From the NCBI GenBank assembly GCA_028820215.1, contig JAPPKD010000299.1, positions 22,513-86,512 on the forward strand: a stretch of 64,000 bases of DNA. Reading direction: 5' to 3'. This document shows positions 26,633-34,623 of the stretch, piece by piece. How positions within the stretch are numbered: position 1 is the first letter of the stretch; the number at the start of each line of letters is the position of its first letter. This DNA comes from Spirochaetaceae bacterium (GTDB taxonomy: Bacteria; Spirochaetota; Spirochaetia; SZUA-6; Bin103). The notes under the pieces were generated by a model, which worked only from the letters and a program-made list of their open reading frames with translations, made no database searches and was not told the origin of the DNA. Position numbers and translations under genes: made by a program.

Positions 26633-26956
26633 TCAGGAGCCGCGCCGGCGGAACAGGCCGGAGAAGAAGGACACCGCACCGGCAATGATCAGGCCGATGC
26701 CGGTGATCGCCGCCCCGGCCTGCAGCAGTCCGCCGAGCAGCACCAGCACGCCGGCGCCCGCAAGGCTGGCCCATCCGGCGTTGCGCCGCGTGCGGTCGGT
26801 CAGCAGGATGTAGCCACCCCAGATGGCGGCCGCCCCCGCGACCAGGTATTCGATCGGTCCGGCGAACAGGATTCCCTTCGCGAGCAGCACCACCGCCCCC
26901 GCGCCGGCCAGGAACAGGCCGTTCGACCCCGTCTTGATCAGGCTGCGCTCTTCCAT
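26633..26956 (-). CDS. Small four-helix membrane protein
   Basis: A 107-residue hydrophobic protein starting at ATG 26956 (MEERSLIKTG). Four transmembrane helices are visible (about 12-30, 33-50, 58-76 and 78-95) with a TDRTRRNAG loop between helices two and three and a basic RRRGS end. I do not recognise the family; its glycine-rich helices resemble small general membrane-stress proteins. It is the last gene of the leftward purF-ligD-P450 group but is separated from the P450 by 61 bases. The stretch 26542-26632 holds nothing visible. Confidence 0.7.
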   Translation of the reverse strand: MEERSLIKTGSNGLFLAGAGAVVLLAKGILFAGPIEYLVAGAAAIWGGYILLTDRTRRNAGWASLAGAGVLVLLGGLLQAGAAITGIGLIIAGAVSFFSGLFRRRGS

Positions 26957-27017
26957 GGTCTCTGCAAGTGTGTGGGACCTTGCGTCCCGGCGGCAACCTC
27001 GGTACCGATCATCGTCG

Positions 27018-28250
27018 TCACGGGATCGCCAGGCGCAACCCGGCAAGCCCGCGGATCACGAACGTGGGGTTGTAGACGGACTCGCCGTCCAGCTCCACGT
27101 CCGGGACGTTGGCCGCCAAGTCGGCCAGGGCGACCGCCAGCTCGTGGCGGGCCAGGGGGGCCCCCACGCAGAAGTGGATGCCGCCGCCGAAGCCGACGTG
27201 GGCCGGATCCCCGCGCGCCACGTCGAAGCGGTCGGGGCGGGCGAACTGGCGCGGGTCGCGCTGGGCGGACCCGAACAGCATGGCCACCTGTTCGCCCACG
27301 GCCAGCGGCTGGCCGGCGATCTCGACGCCCGCCTCGAGCACCCAGCGCGCGAACATCTGCAGGGGGGAGTCCCACCGCAGCAGCTCCTCGACCGCCGTGG
27401 CCGCGCCCACTTCGCCGGCCACGAGGCGGCGCCACTGCTCGCGATGGGTCAGCAGCGCCCTCATGCCGTTGCCCAGCGCGTTGACCGTGGCCTCGTGCCC
27501 GGCTTCGAGCAGCACCATCGTGGTGGAAACGATCTCGTCGTCGCTGAGGCGGTCACCGCCGTCGGAAGTCCGCACGAGCTGCGAGACCAGGCGGCCGTCC
27601 GGTGAACGGCGTTTGTCGTCGATCAGCGCCCGCGTGTAGTCGATGAACTCGCCTGCCGCCGCGTCGGCCCGCGCCTTGAGCTCGTCGGAGGCCGACAGTT
27701 CGTACATCTTGACGATGGCGTGCGACCAGGAAAGCAGACGCCGGGTGTCGGCGCGGGGCACGCCCAGCACCTCTGCGATCACGGCCACGGAGTAGGGCTG
27801 TGCGTAGTCTGCCAGCAGGTCGAAGGTCCGCATCTGCCGGCAGCGGTCGACGAGCTCCCGCGAGAGCCCGGCGATCACCGGTCCCAGCCCGGCCACCGAG
27901 CGGGAGGTGAACACCTTGGAGACCAGCTTCCGGATACGGGTGTGGTCCGGCGGTTCGAGGCTCAGCAGCGACCATCGCTCGTGCCGGTGGAAGGAGGCCC
28001 AGCGGGGGTCGGGAGGCGGCTGACCCAGCTCGGCCGGGGTGTACCGGTGGTGGTAGACGCGGCCAAGCCGGCGGTCGCGCAACGTCTCGTACACGTCGGC
28101 GAACCGCGTGAGCATCCACTGCCCGGTCTGCTCGTTGCGAAAGATCGGCGTCGCCTCCCGGATCCGCCCCAAAGCGGGATACGGATCGGCAAGGAACGCG
28201 GGATCGTAGAAGTCCAATCCCCGGTTCAGGTTCATCCGGGCCCCGGTCAA
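27018..28250 (-). CDS. Cytochrome P450
   Basis: A soluble bacterial P450 of about 405-410 residues. The haem-binding loop is VGFGGGIHFCVGAPLARHE, with the proximal cysteine near residue 356; the I-helix oxygen-activation motif is LLEAGHEATVN (about 245-255), and the K-helix ExxR is in VEELLRW (about 287). It needs external ferredoxin/reductase partners, which are not encoded here. A TTG at 28250 overlaps the ligD stop (TTGA), matching the coupling style of the region; the ATG at 28235 (MNLNRGLDFYDP) is the alternative start. The substrate is unknown, and its place behind ligD is puzzling. Confidence 0.92.
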   Translation of the reverse strand: MTGARMNLNRGLDFYDPAFLADPYPALGRIREATPIFRNEQTGQWMLTRFADVYETLRDRRLGRVYHHRYTPAELGQPPPDPRWASFHRHERWSLLSLEPPDHTRIRKLVSKVFTSRSVAGLGPVIAGLSRELVDRCRQMRTFDLLADYAQPYSVAVIAEVLGVPRADTRRLLSWSHAIVKMYELSASDELKARADAAAGEFIDYTRALIDDKRRSPDGRLVSQLVRTSDGGDRLSDDEIVSTTMVLLEAGHEATVNALGNGMRALLTHREQWRRLVAGEVGAATAVEELLRWDSPLQMFARWVLEAGVEIAGQPLAVGEQVAMLFGSAQRDPRQFARPDRFDVARGDPAHVGFGGGIHFCVGAPLARHELAVALADLAANVPDVELDGESVYNPTFVIRGLAGLRLAIP

Positions 28251-30358
28251 CGCCGTCGGGGCGAGGACAGGCTCAGGTAGCGCTCCAGCCGGCCGGCGGC
28301 GTCAGCGAGATCCTGGCCGTTCGCGAGCGCGTCGCGGAACAGGTCTCCCGTGCGCGCAAGTCGCTCGGGAACCGTGTCCAGCGTGAAGCGGGACGGCGAC
28401 AGATCGGCGTCCAGCTCGTCCCAGGACAGAGGAGCGGATACCGTCGCACCGGAGACCGGCCGCACCGCGTAGGGCGGCACGACCGTCTGCTCCCGGCGGT
28501 TCTGCAGGAAGTCCACGTACACCCGGTCGCCGCGCCGGGCGGCCGACCGCTCGACGGTGGCGATGTCGCGGTGCTCCCGGACGACGATTCGCGCCAGTCC
28601 CTCGCAGAACATGCGCGCCTGGTCGTAGGTGTAGCCGCCGGCCAGAGGGACGTAGACGTGCATGCCCGACTTGCCCGAGGTCTTCGGATAGCCGGCGGTC
28701 TCCATGCCGTGCAGGACCCTGGCCAGCGTTCGCGCCACCCGCACCACCTTCGCGAACGACGACCCCTTGGCGTCCAGGTCGATGACCGCCCAGTCCGGGG
28801 CGTCGAGGTCGTCGATCCTGGACAGCCACGGATGAAAGTCGATGCTGCCGAGGTTGACCATGTACAACAGCGTGTCGCGGTCTCCGCAGACGATGTAGCG
28901 TGCCTCCTCGTCACCGGTGGACACGTCCACCGTGGGCACCCACGACGGCAGATGCGGCACCTGCTTCTGATAGAACCCCTCGCCGTCAACGCCGTCGGGG
29001 TAACGCAGCAGGTGGATGGGACGCGAGCGCAGGTAGGGGAGCAGCGAATCGGCGACCGCAAGGTAGTAGTCGATCAGGTCGCCCTTGGTGTGGCCGCTGG
29101 CCGGCCAGTAGACCTTGTCCAGGTTGCCGAGCTTCACGCGTACGGCATCCGCGGGCGGCACAGGCCGGCGTCGCAGCGCTTCGTCGATGGGCAGGCCGGC
29201 GGCGTCGCCGCCGGCGGGAAGTCGCACCCGTGCCCAGGCGTCCTGACGGCCCGGCCGATAGGCGGAATCGATGCGCTTCGCCACCAGCGCCTGCAGGCCC
29301 GCGGCCGATGCGGCGGCGGCCAGCCGTTCACCGTCCGCGGCGACGTGGTCCACGTACAGCACGGAGCCGCCCGGCGTGAGGATCGACTTCAGCAGCGCTT
29401 TGCGGTCGAGCAGGGACAGCCCGCGCACATCCCAGTCCTCGTAGTGGAGGAGGTCGAACGCGTAGAACGCGACACCGGACATGTCGCCGTCCGCCGCGTG
29501 GCGGTCGAGCTCGGCACGCGACGGCCGCCCGTGTCCGTCCACCGCCACCAGCACGCCGTCGATCACGGCGTGCTCGGCCCGCAACCCGCTGAGAGCGGCG
29601 AGGATGGCGTCGAAGCGGTCCGCGGCGCCGCCGTCCGCGGCGAGCAGCTCGGCCTGCCCGTCGCGGATGACGGCCAGCGTCCGCCGGCCCGCGAACTCCA
29701 TCTCGAACAGCCACGCCGCATCGGAGAATGCGGCCCGCTCGCCTGCCGGACGCATGGGCCGCGGCCGGTCGGGGACGGATGCATGCCGGGCGTCCCGCAG
29801 GTCGACGGCGCCAGGCGGATCGCCGGGCGAGCGCGCGTAGCGGTCACGTGCCTTGAACAGCAGCCAGTCGTCGCCGGCTCCGGCCGTGCGCACCAGGTGC
29901 CACTCGCCGCGCAGCCGCCGGCCGCGCAGCACGACCTTGATCTCACCGGACGCCAGCGCCGCGGCCGTGCTCGGCGCGCGCCGGACCAGGTAGGTGCCGT
30001 GGTCCCAGATCTCCATGGTGCCGCCGCCGTACTGGCCTTTCGGGATCACCCCCCGGAACGCGATGTAGTCGAGCGGATGGTCTTCGGTGTGGACGGCAAG
30101 CCGTTTGTCCGTGGGGTCAAAGGAGAAGCCCCGCGGCACGGCGAAGCACAGCAGCACGCCGTCCATCTCCAGGCGCAGGTCGTAGTGCAGGCGCCGGGCT
30201 TCGTGGCGATGGACGACGAAGCGCAGCCCGCCCCCGTCCGTGCCGCCCGCGGCGGGCTCGGGCGTCCGGGAGAAGTCCCGCTTGGCGCGGTAGCGGTCGA
30301 GCGCCTGTGTGGCGGCGGTGTCGCCGGCAGCCCTCGCCTGCCGGCGAGGTTCGATCAC
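28247..30358 (-). CDS. ligD: LigD-type NHEJ protein with inactive ligase domain
   Basis: A 703-residue protein with three LigD parts. The 3'-phosphoesterase domain (about 45-165) keeps its catalytic residues H52, H58, D60, R62 and H94 (HRHEARRLHYDLRLE, EDHPLDY). The central nucleotidyltransferase domain (about 212-380) is degenerate: motif I KxDG reads EFAG (E221, A223), so the AMP-accepting lysine is gone; motif III has VIDGVLV instead of DGE, and motif IV has QALVAKR. No OB-fold domain follows. The C-terminal polymerase/primase domain (about 405-690) keeps D527, D529 and D616 and TSGKSGMHVYVPL. It could process and fill DNA ends but not seal them. GTG start overlaps the purF stop. No ku gene is visible. 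Confidence 0.88.
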   Translation of the reverse strand: MIEPRRQARAAGDTAATQALDRYRAKRDFSRTPEPAAGGTDGGGLRFVVHRHEARRLHYDLRLEMDGVLLCFAVPRGFSFDPTDKRLAVHTEDHPLDYIAFRGVIPKGQYGGGTMEIWDHGTYLVRRAPSTAAALASGEIKVVLRGRRLRGEWHLVRTAGAGDDWLLFKARDRYARSPGDPPGAVDLRDARHASVPDRPRPMRPAGERAAFSDAAWLFEMEFAGRRTLAVIRDGQAELLAADGGAADRFDAILAALSGLRAEHAVIDGVLVAVDGHGRPSRAELDRHAADGDMSGVAFYAFDLLHYEDWDVRGLSLLDRKALLKSILTPGGSVLYVDHVAADGERLAAAASAAGLQALVAKRIDSAYRPGRQDAWARVRLPAGGDAAGLPIDEALRRRPVPPADAVRVKLGNLDKVYWPASGHTKGDLIDYYLAVADSLLPYLRSRPIHLLRYPDGVDGEGFYQKQVPHLPSWVPTVDVSTGDEEARYIVCGDRDTLLYMVNLGSIDFHPWLSRIDDLDAPDWAVIDLDAKGSSFAKVVRVARTLARVLHGMETAGYPKTSGKSGMHVYVPLAGGYTYDQARMFCEGLARIVVREHRDIATVERSAARRGDRVYVDFLQNRREQTVVPPYAVRPVSGATVSAPLSWDELDADLSPSRFTLDTVPERLARTGDLFRDALANGQDLADAAGRLERYLSLSSPRRR

Positions 30359-32073
30359 CGCGCCGCTGCGCTTGCCGCCTCACGGGCCGGCGGCAGCGGG
30401 TAGTTCCCGGTGAAGCACGCGTCGCAGAAGCCGCGTACGTCTGCGCCGGAGCAGGCCGACAGCATGCCTTCCAGGGAGAGGAACCCCAGGCTGTCCACCC
30501 TGAGGTACCGGCGGATCTCCTCGACGGACATGCCGGAGGCGATCAGCTCGCCGCGGGTGGGGAAGTCCATTCCGTAGAAGCATGGCGAGATGACCGGCGG
30601 CGAGCAGATGCGCACGTGGATCTCCGCGGCACCGGCCTTGCGGATGTCCATCAGGAGCTGCCGGAGCGTGGTGCCGCGCACCAGCGAGTCGTCGACCACG
30701 ACCACCTTTCTGCCCTTCAGCAGGCCGTCGACCGTGTTGAACTTGACGCGGGCGCGGAATTCGCGCTGGTCCTGGCGCGGCGCCATGAAGGTCCGTCCCA
30801 CGTAGTGGTTGCGGATGATGCCGAGCTCGTAGGGGATCCCCGACTGGTTGGAGTAGCCGAGCGCCGCGGTGTTGGCGGTGTCCGGCACGGCGATGACGAT
30901 GTCCGCGTCGGCCGGATGCTCGTCCGCCAGCGTTTCGCCCAGCCGGCGGCGCGCGGTATCCACGTACTGGTCGAACACGCGGCTGTCGGGGCGGGCGAAG
31001 TAGACGTACTCCACCACGCACGAAGCCTGCGGCGCCTGCTCCTCCAGCCGGTGGCTCTGCACGCCATCGGGACCCAGGACGACGATCTCTCCCCGCTCGA
31101 CCTCGCGGACGTAGCGCGCGCCGACCAGGTCCAGCGCGCAGGTTTCCGACACCAGGTAGTGGGTGTTCCCCTTGCGGCCCAGGCAGAGCGGCCGCCATCC
31201 GCGTGGATCGCGCAGGCCGATCACCCGGTCGCGCGTGATCATCGCGATCGCATAGGCGCCGCTCACACGGCTGAAGGCATCCCTGATCCTGCCGATCAGG
31301 TCGGGCGCGGGGGAGCGCGCCATCAGGTGAAGCACCACCTCGGTGTCGGAGCTGGTCTGGAAGATCGCGCCTTCGTCCACCAGCTTCTCGCGCAGGGACG
31401 CGGTGTTGGTGAAGTTGCCGTTGTGCGAGATCGCCGTGGGACCTTCCTTGAACTCGACCAGGAAGGGCTGGGCGTTGTGCAGCAGCGTGGCGCCGGTGGT
31501 GGAGTAGCGGTTGTGGCCGAGCGCCAGGCTGCCCCGCAGGCCGCGCAGGATGCTCTGGTCGGCGAAGACGGATCGCACCTCGCCCATGCCGACGTGCCGA
31601 TAGGTCTGCGAGCCGTCGCTGGTGACGATGCCGGTACTCTCGTCGCCGCGATGCTGCATGGCATAGAGCGCCTGATACGCGAGCACGGCGGCGTTGCGGT
31701 TGCCGTAGATGCCGACGATCGCGCAGTTGCACCGCGGCTTGTCCAGAGGTTCGGAGGAGTCCGTGCGCCCGCCGTCCTGATGAGCGCGAGAGCGATGGGC
31801 CGCCGTCGTGCGCAGCTTGGCGTCCAGCCGGCGGACGATCAGCTCGGCCAGTCCGGCCGCCGCTCCGGTGACGTCGCGGTCGCGCGCCGCGGCCGCCAGC
31901 CACCGCCGCGCCTGCGCCTCGTCGACGTCGAGACGGTAGAGCGCCGTGATCAGGCGGGCGCGATCGGTGCGGAGTAGCGCGGCGAGCTGCCGCTGCAGGC
32001 CCGGGAGACCCTGCGCGGCCAGCGCCTGGAGATCGGCCGCGGCGTCTGCCCGCGCCGGCAGGCCGTCAGCCAC
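30355..32073 (-). CDS. purF: Amidophosphoribosyltransferase with long N-terminal extension
   Basis: Catalyses the first step of purine synthesis, PRPP plus glutamine to phosphoribosylamine. The glutaminase domain begins at CAIVGIYGN (Cys117), with LQHRG-like MQHRGDES and the HNGNFTN loop; the phosphoribosyltransferase domain has the PRPP loop VVVVDDSLVRGTT. The four iron-sulfur cysteines of the Bacillus type are present (CVVEYVYFARPDS, SPCFYG, FCDACFTGNYP). Normally the catalytic cysteine is residue 1 or follows a short propeptide. Here 116 residues precede it, including a helical domain with LITALYRLDVDEAQ, and no ATG, GTG or TTG lies in frame near the cysteine. The GTG start at 32073 overlaps the upstream gene by 8 bases. 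Confidence 0.92.
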   Translation of the reverse strand: MADGLPARADAAADLQALAAQGLPGLQRQLAALLRTDRARLITALYRLDVDEAQARRWLAAAARDRDVTGAAAGLAELIVRRLDAKLRTTAAHRSRAHQDGGRTDSSEPLDKPRCNCAIVGIYGNRNAAVLAYQALYAMQHRGDESTGIVTSDGSQTYRHVGMGEVRSVFADQSILRGLRGSLALGHNRYSTTGATLLHNAQPFLVEFKEGPTAISHNGNFTNTASLREKLVDEGAIFQTSSDTEVVLHLMARSPAPDLIGRIRDAFSRVSGAYAIAMITRDRVIGLRDPRGWRPLCLGRKGNTHYLVSETCALDLVGARYVREVERGEIVVLGPDGVQSHRLEEQAPQASCVVEYVYFARPDSRVFDQYVDTARRRLGETLADEHPADADIVIAVPDTANTAALGYSNQSGIPYELGIIRNHYVGRTFMAPRQDQREFRARVKFNTVDGLLKGRKVVVVDDSLVRGTTLRQLLMDIRKAGAAEIHVRICSPPVISPCFYGMDFPTRGELIASGMSVEEIRRYLRVDSLGFLSLEGMLSACSGADVRGFCDACFTGNYPLPPAREAASAAAR

Positions 32074-32914
32074 GGTTCAGTCCGTCGTCGATCGGTGCGT
32101 CGATGCTGAATCCGCGGGTGCCGGCGTCGGTGGTGACGGCGACCACCCCGTCGAGGCGGTCGCCGTCCACGGCCCCGGCCTCCACCGTCACGGCGACCGA
32201 GCCCGTGGCGGTCACCCGGTGCTCCTGCTCGCCGGCGTGTGCTACCACGCCGTCGGCGTGCGGAAAGAACCAGACCTGCCGGGCGTCTTCCGCATCGGGC
32301 AGCGGGACGGTGATGACCATCCGATCATCGAGCCGTCGCGCGCGGGCGCCGTCGAGCGCCGCCGGGATGCGCGAGCGCCATCGGTCGAACAGCGAACCGT
32401 TCTCGGCATCGGCCGGCCCGGCCCGTGGACGTACCCGCAGGGTCAGGCGAAGGCGTCCCTCTCCCGGAATGCACACGTCGGCGCACACCAGCCAGAGTGC
32501 CTCCGCGGCGAGCTCCACGCGGCCGCGCTCGAGAGCGGCCGGAGGGGTGATCATGACCGGGAGCAGGACTTCGCCGGAGTAGCCGAAGTTCATCAGATCG
32601 CCGTACGGCATGCGCTCGGGGACCGGCCAGTGGATGGATGACGCCGTCCACCCGTCGGGCAGATGCCACTCGACTCGGGCCGCCGCTCCGGAGTCGCCGG
32701 GGTTGCGCCAGTAGGTGTGCCAGCCGTCGTCCAGGGTCTGCAGCAACCCCACCCAGAAGGGCTGGCCCGGCGTGACGGTGGTCTGCTCGCTGACGAGCCG
32801 GACGCGGATGTGCTGACCGTCGACCTCGGCCTTGTCGGCGCAGCCGGCCAGCAGGGCGCTCAACAGTACCGCGGTCCCGATGGCGCGATGTGCGGGTACG
32901 CTGAGGCGGTTCAC
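32066..32914 (-). CDS. DsbD-alpha-like lipoprotein
   Basis: A 282-residue predicted lipoprotein: signal peptide with lipobox LLAGC (Cys about 25), then an immunoglobulin-like domain matching the N-terminal redox domain of DsbD (family 'disulphide bond corrector'). Typical features are QPFWVGLLQTLDDGWHTYWRNPGDSG and the cysteine pair in WLVCADVCIPGEG (about 140-144), which in DsbD passes electrons to periplasmic thiol proteins. The membrane and thioredoxin parts of DsbD are not in this gene or next to it. It starts with GTG at 32914. It heads the purF-ligD-P450 operon, where no functional link is apparent. Confidence 0.82.
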   Translation of the reverse strand: MNRLSVPAHRAIGTAVLLSALLAGCADKAEVDGQHIRVRLVSEQTTVTPGQPFWVGLLQTLDDGWHTYWRNPGDSGAAARVEWHLPDGWTASSIHWPVPERMPYGDLMNFGYSGEVLLPVMITPPAALERGRVELAAEALWLVCADVCIPGEGRLRLTLRVRPRAGPADAENGSLFDRWRSRIPAALDGARARRLDDRMVITVPLPDAEDARQVWFFPHADGVVAHAGEQEHRVTATGSVAVTVEAGAVDGDRLDGVVAVTTDAGTRGFSIDAPIDDGLNRG

Positions 32915-32976
32915 GGCACTGCGAGTCTACGAGGCTGTCGGCCGCGAACCAAGGAGTCTCTCCAGATGTGCCGGCG

Positions 32977-33486
32977 CTACGTTCCTTCTGCGGGCCTGTC
33001 GTAGCCCTCTGCAGGCCTCTCGTAGCTCTCCGCGGGCCTGCCCGGGCCTTCTCCGGATCTGCCGTAGCCCTCTGCGGACCTGTGCTGGCCTTCTCCGGAC
33101 CTGCCGTGGCCCTCACCGGGCCTGCCCTGTCCCTCACCCGGCCTGCCGTGGCGCTTGTAGGGTAGCAACGCCAGCACCCGCGCCAGCTTGATCTGGCGTG
33201 CCAGGCGGCGCTGGTTCTTGGCGGAGGTGCCCGTCACGCGGCGTGGCAGGATCTTGCCGCTCTGCGTGATGAACCGCTCCAGGATCTCAGGCTTGCGATA
33301 GGTTATGTCCAGGTTCTTGGTCCGGTCGACCTTGCGCCGGTAGTAGGGACGCCGGCGCCCGCCGGGACCTCCCGGCCCGCCGCGCTCGCCGCCACCCTCA
33401 CGCGGACCGAATCCTCCGCCAGGGCCCTCTCCCTGCGGTTCGCGCTGCATCGGCTCGGTGGCCGACCTCGGCATGTTCTCTGACAA
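32977..33486 (-). CDS. rpsR: 30S ribosomal protein S18 with repetitive tail
   Basis: A 169-residue S18, about twice the usual length. The conserved core (about residues 48-112) has [33 protein letters not shown] and [24 protein letters not shown], which bind 16S rRNA beside S6. A glycine-rich basic N-terminal tail precedes it, and the C-terminus carries eight heptapeptide repeats of the form xRxxExx (56 residues), ending at the stop. The TTG at 33486 is chosen as start because GGAGG lies six bases upstream; ATG codons at 33474 and 33450 are alternatives. It is separated from rpsF and ssb, its usual operon partners. Confidence 0.92.
   Translation of the reverse strand: MSENMPRSATEPMQREPQGEGPGGGFGPREGGGERGGPGGPGGRRRPYYRRKVDRTKNLDITYRKPEILERFITQSGKILPRRVTGTSAKNQRRLARQIKLARVLALLPYKRHGRPGEGQGRPGEGHGRSGEGQHRSAEGYGRSGEGPGRPAESYERPAEGYDRPAEGT
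32980..33147 (-). repeat. Eight 21-bp tandem repeats in rpsR
   Basis: Eight in-frame 21-base units encode the S18 tail: [49 protein letters not shown] and DRPAEGT. Units near the core are more alike than those near the stop, as expected for expansion by slippage followed by drift. Copy number could vary between strains without breaking the reading frame. Confidence 0.9.
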
Positions 33487-33492
33487 ACGTAT

Positions 33493-33497
33493 CCTCC
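33493..33497 (-). promoter_or_regulatory. Shine-Dalgarno site that sets the rpsR start
   Basis: GGAGG on the minus strand ends six bases before the TTG at 33486, ideal spacing, whereas the ATG at 33474 would be 18 bases away. This favours initiation at TTG. Confidence 0.65.
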
Positions 33498-33558
33498 GAC
33501 GTATCAATGATGGCGCGGCGCCCGGCGCCGCGGCAAGCGCGCGGTGGGAAACCTCGCG

Positions 33559-34575
33559 TCACACGGGAAACAGCAGATTCTGCTGGGTGAAGACTTCGCT
33601 GACCGAACGCCGTTCGTGAATGCGCAGAATGGCGCTGGCGAGCAGCGGTGCAATGGAGATCACCTTGATCAGGCCACCGGCGCGCCGTTCCTGAGGGACC
33701 GGAATCGTGTTGGTGACCAGCACCTCCTCGATCGACGGGCGGGTGAGCAACTCCGGCGCCTGCCCGATAAGCACGGGGTGGGTGACCGATATGATCGCCG
33801 GCTGCGCGCCGTGCTCCATGAGCGTGTCAGCCTGCTGGTGAATCGACCCCGAGGCGATCAGGTCGTCGATGATGATCGGCTTCTTGCCCCTGATGTCGCC
33901 GACCACCGCCTCCACTTCCATGTTCGAGCCGCCGATGCCGTGGCGCCGTTTGTGCATCAGCACCATCGGCAGGCCCAGGATGTCCGTGTATTTCTCCGCG
34001 AGCTTGGCGCGCCCGACGTCCGGGGCCACGATCACGGCGTTGGACAGGTCGCGCTGGCGCAGGTGGTTGGCCAGCGTGGTGACCGCGGTCAGATGATCGG
34101 ACACCTTGTTGAAGAATCCCTGGATCTGCGGGGCGTGAAGGTCGACGGAGACGATGCGGTCCGCGCCTGCGTTGGCCAGCAGGTCGGCCACCAGGCGGGC
34201 GCTGAGCGGCTCCCGTCCGGTCGACTTGTGGTCCTGGCGGCCGTACCCGTAATAGGGGACGACCGCGGTGATCTGATCGGCCGACGCGCGGCGCATCGCG
34301 TCGACGATGATCAGCAGCTCCATGAGCGTCTCGTTCACCGGGCGGCAGGTTGGCTGCACCAGGTAGATCTCCGCGCCGCGGACGCTCTCCTCGATCTGCA
34401 CGTGGGTTTCGCTGTCGCTCAGCGACTTGATGCTGAGCTCGCCGAGCTCGACCCCCAGGATCTGCGCGATCTCGATCGCCAATTCCAGATTGGCCCGCCC
34501 GGAGAACAGACGGAGCGTGTCCATCGAACGACCGTTTGAGGCTGGCATGTCGGGGGAAAGGGAGAGCTTATCCAT
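33559..34575 (-). CDS. prs: Ribose-phosphate pyrophosphokinase (PRPP synthetase)
   Basis: Makes PRPP from ribose 5-phosphate and ATP for purine, pyrimidine, histidine and NAD synthesis. Motifs: LFSGRANLELA at the start of the fold, SLSDSETHVQIEESVRG, the catalytic flexible loop YGYGRQDHKSTGREPLSA, the magnesium-binding VDLHAPQIQGFF, and the PRPP-loop IIIDDLIASGSI. The ATG at 34575 gives 338 residues; the ATG at 34524 (MDTLRLFSG) gives 321, nearer the usual 310-320, and is a good alternative since neither has a clear ribosome-binding site. It lies near purF but in a separate unit. Confidence 0.93.
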   Translation of the reverse strand: MDKLSLSPDMPASNGRSMDTLRLFSGRANLELAIEIAQILGVELGELSIKSLSDSETHVQIEESVRGAEIYLVQPTCRPVNETLMELLIIVDAMRRASADQITAVVPYYGYGRQDHKSTGREPLSARLVADLLANAGADRIVSVDLHAPQIQGFFNKVSDHLTAVTTLANHLRQRDLSNAVIVAPDVGRAKLAEKYTDILGLPMVLMHKRRHGIGGSNMEVEAVVGDIRGKKPIIIDDLIASGSIHQQADTLMEHGAQPAIISVTHPVLIGQAPELLTRPSIEEVLVTNTIPVPQERRAGGLIKVISIAPLLASAILRIHERRSVSEVFTQQNLLFPV

Positions 34576-34623
34576 CGCGCCCCGGCCGATCAAGTCCAGA
34601 ATCGCGCGTCAGCCCGTTCGCCA

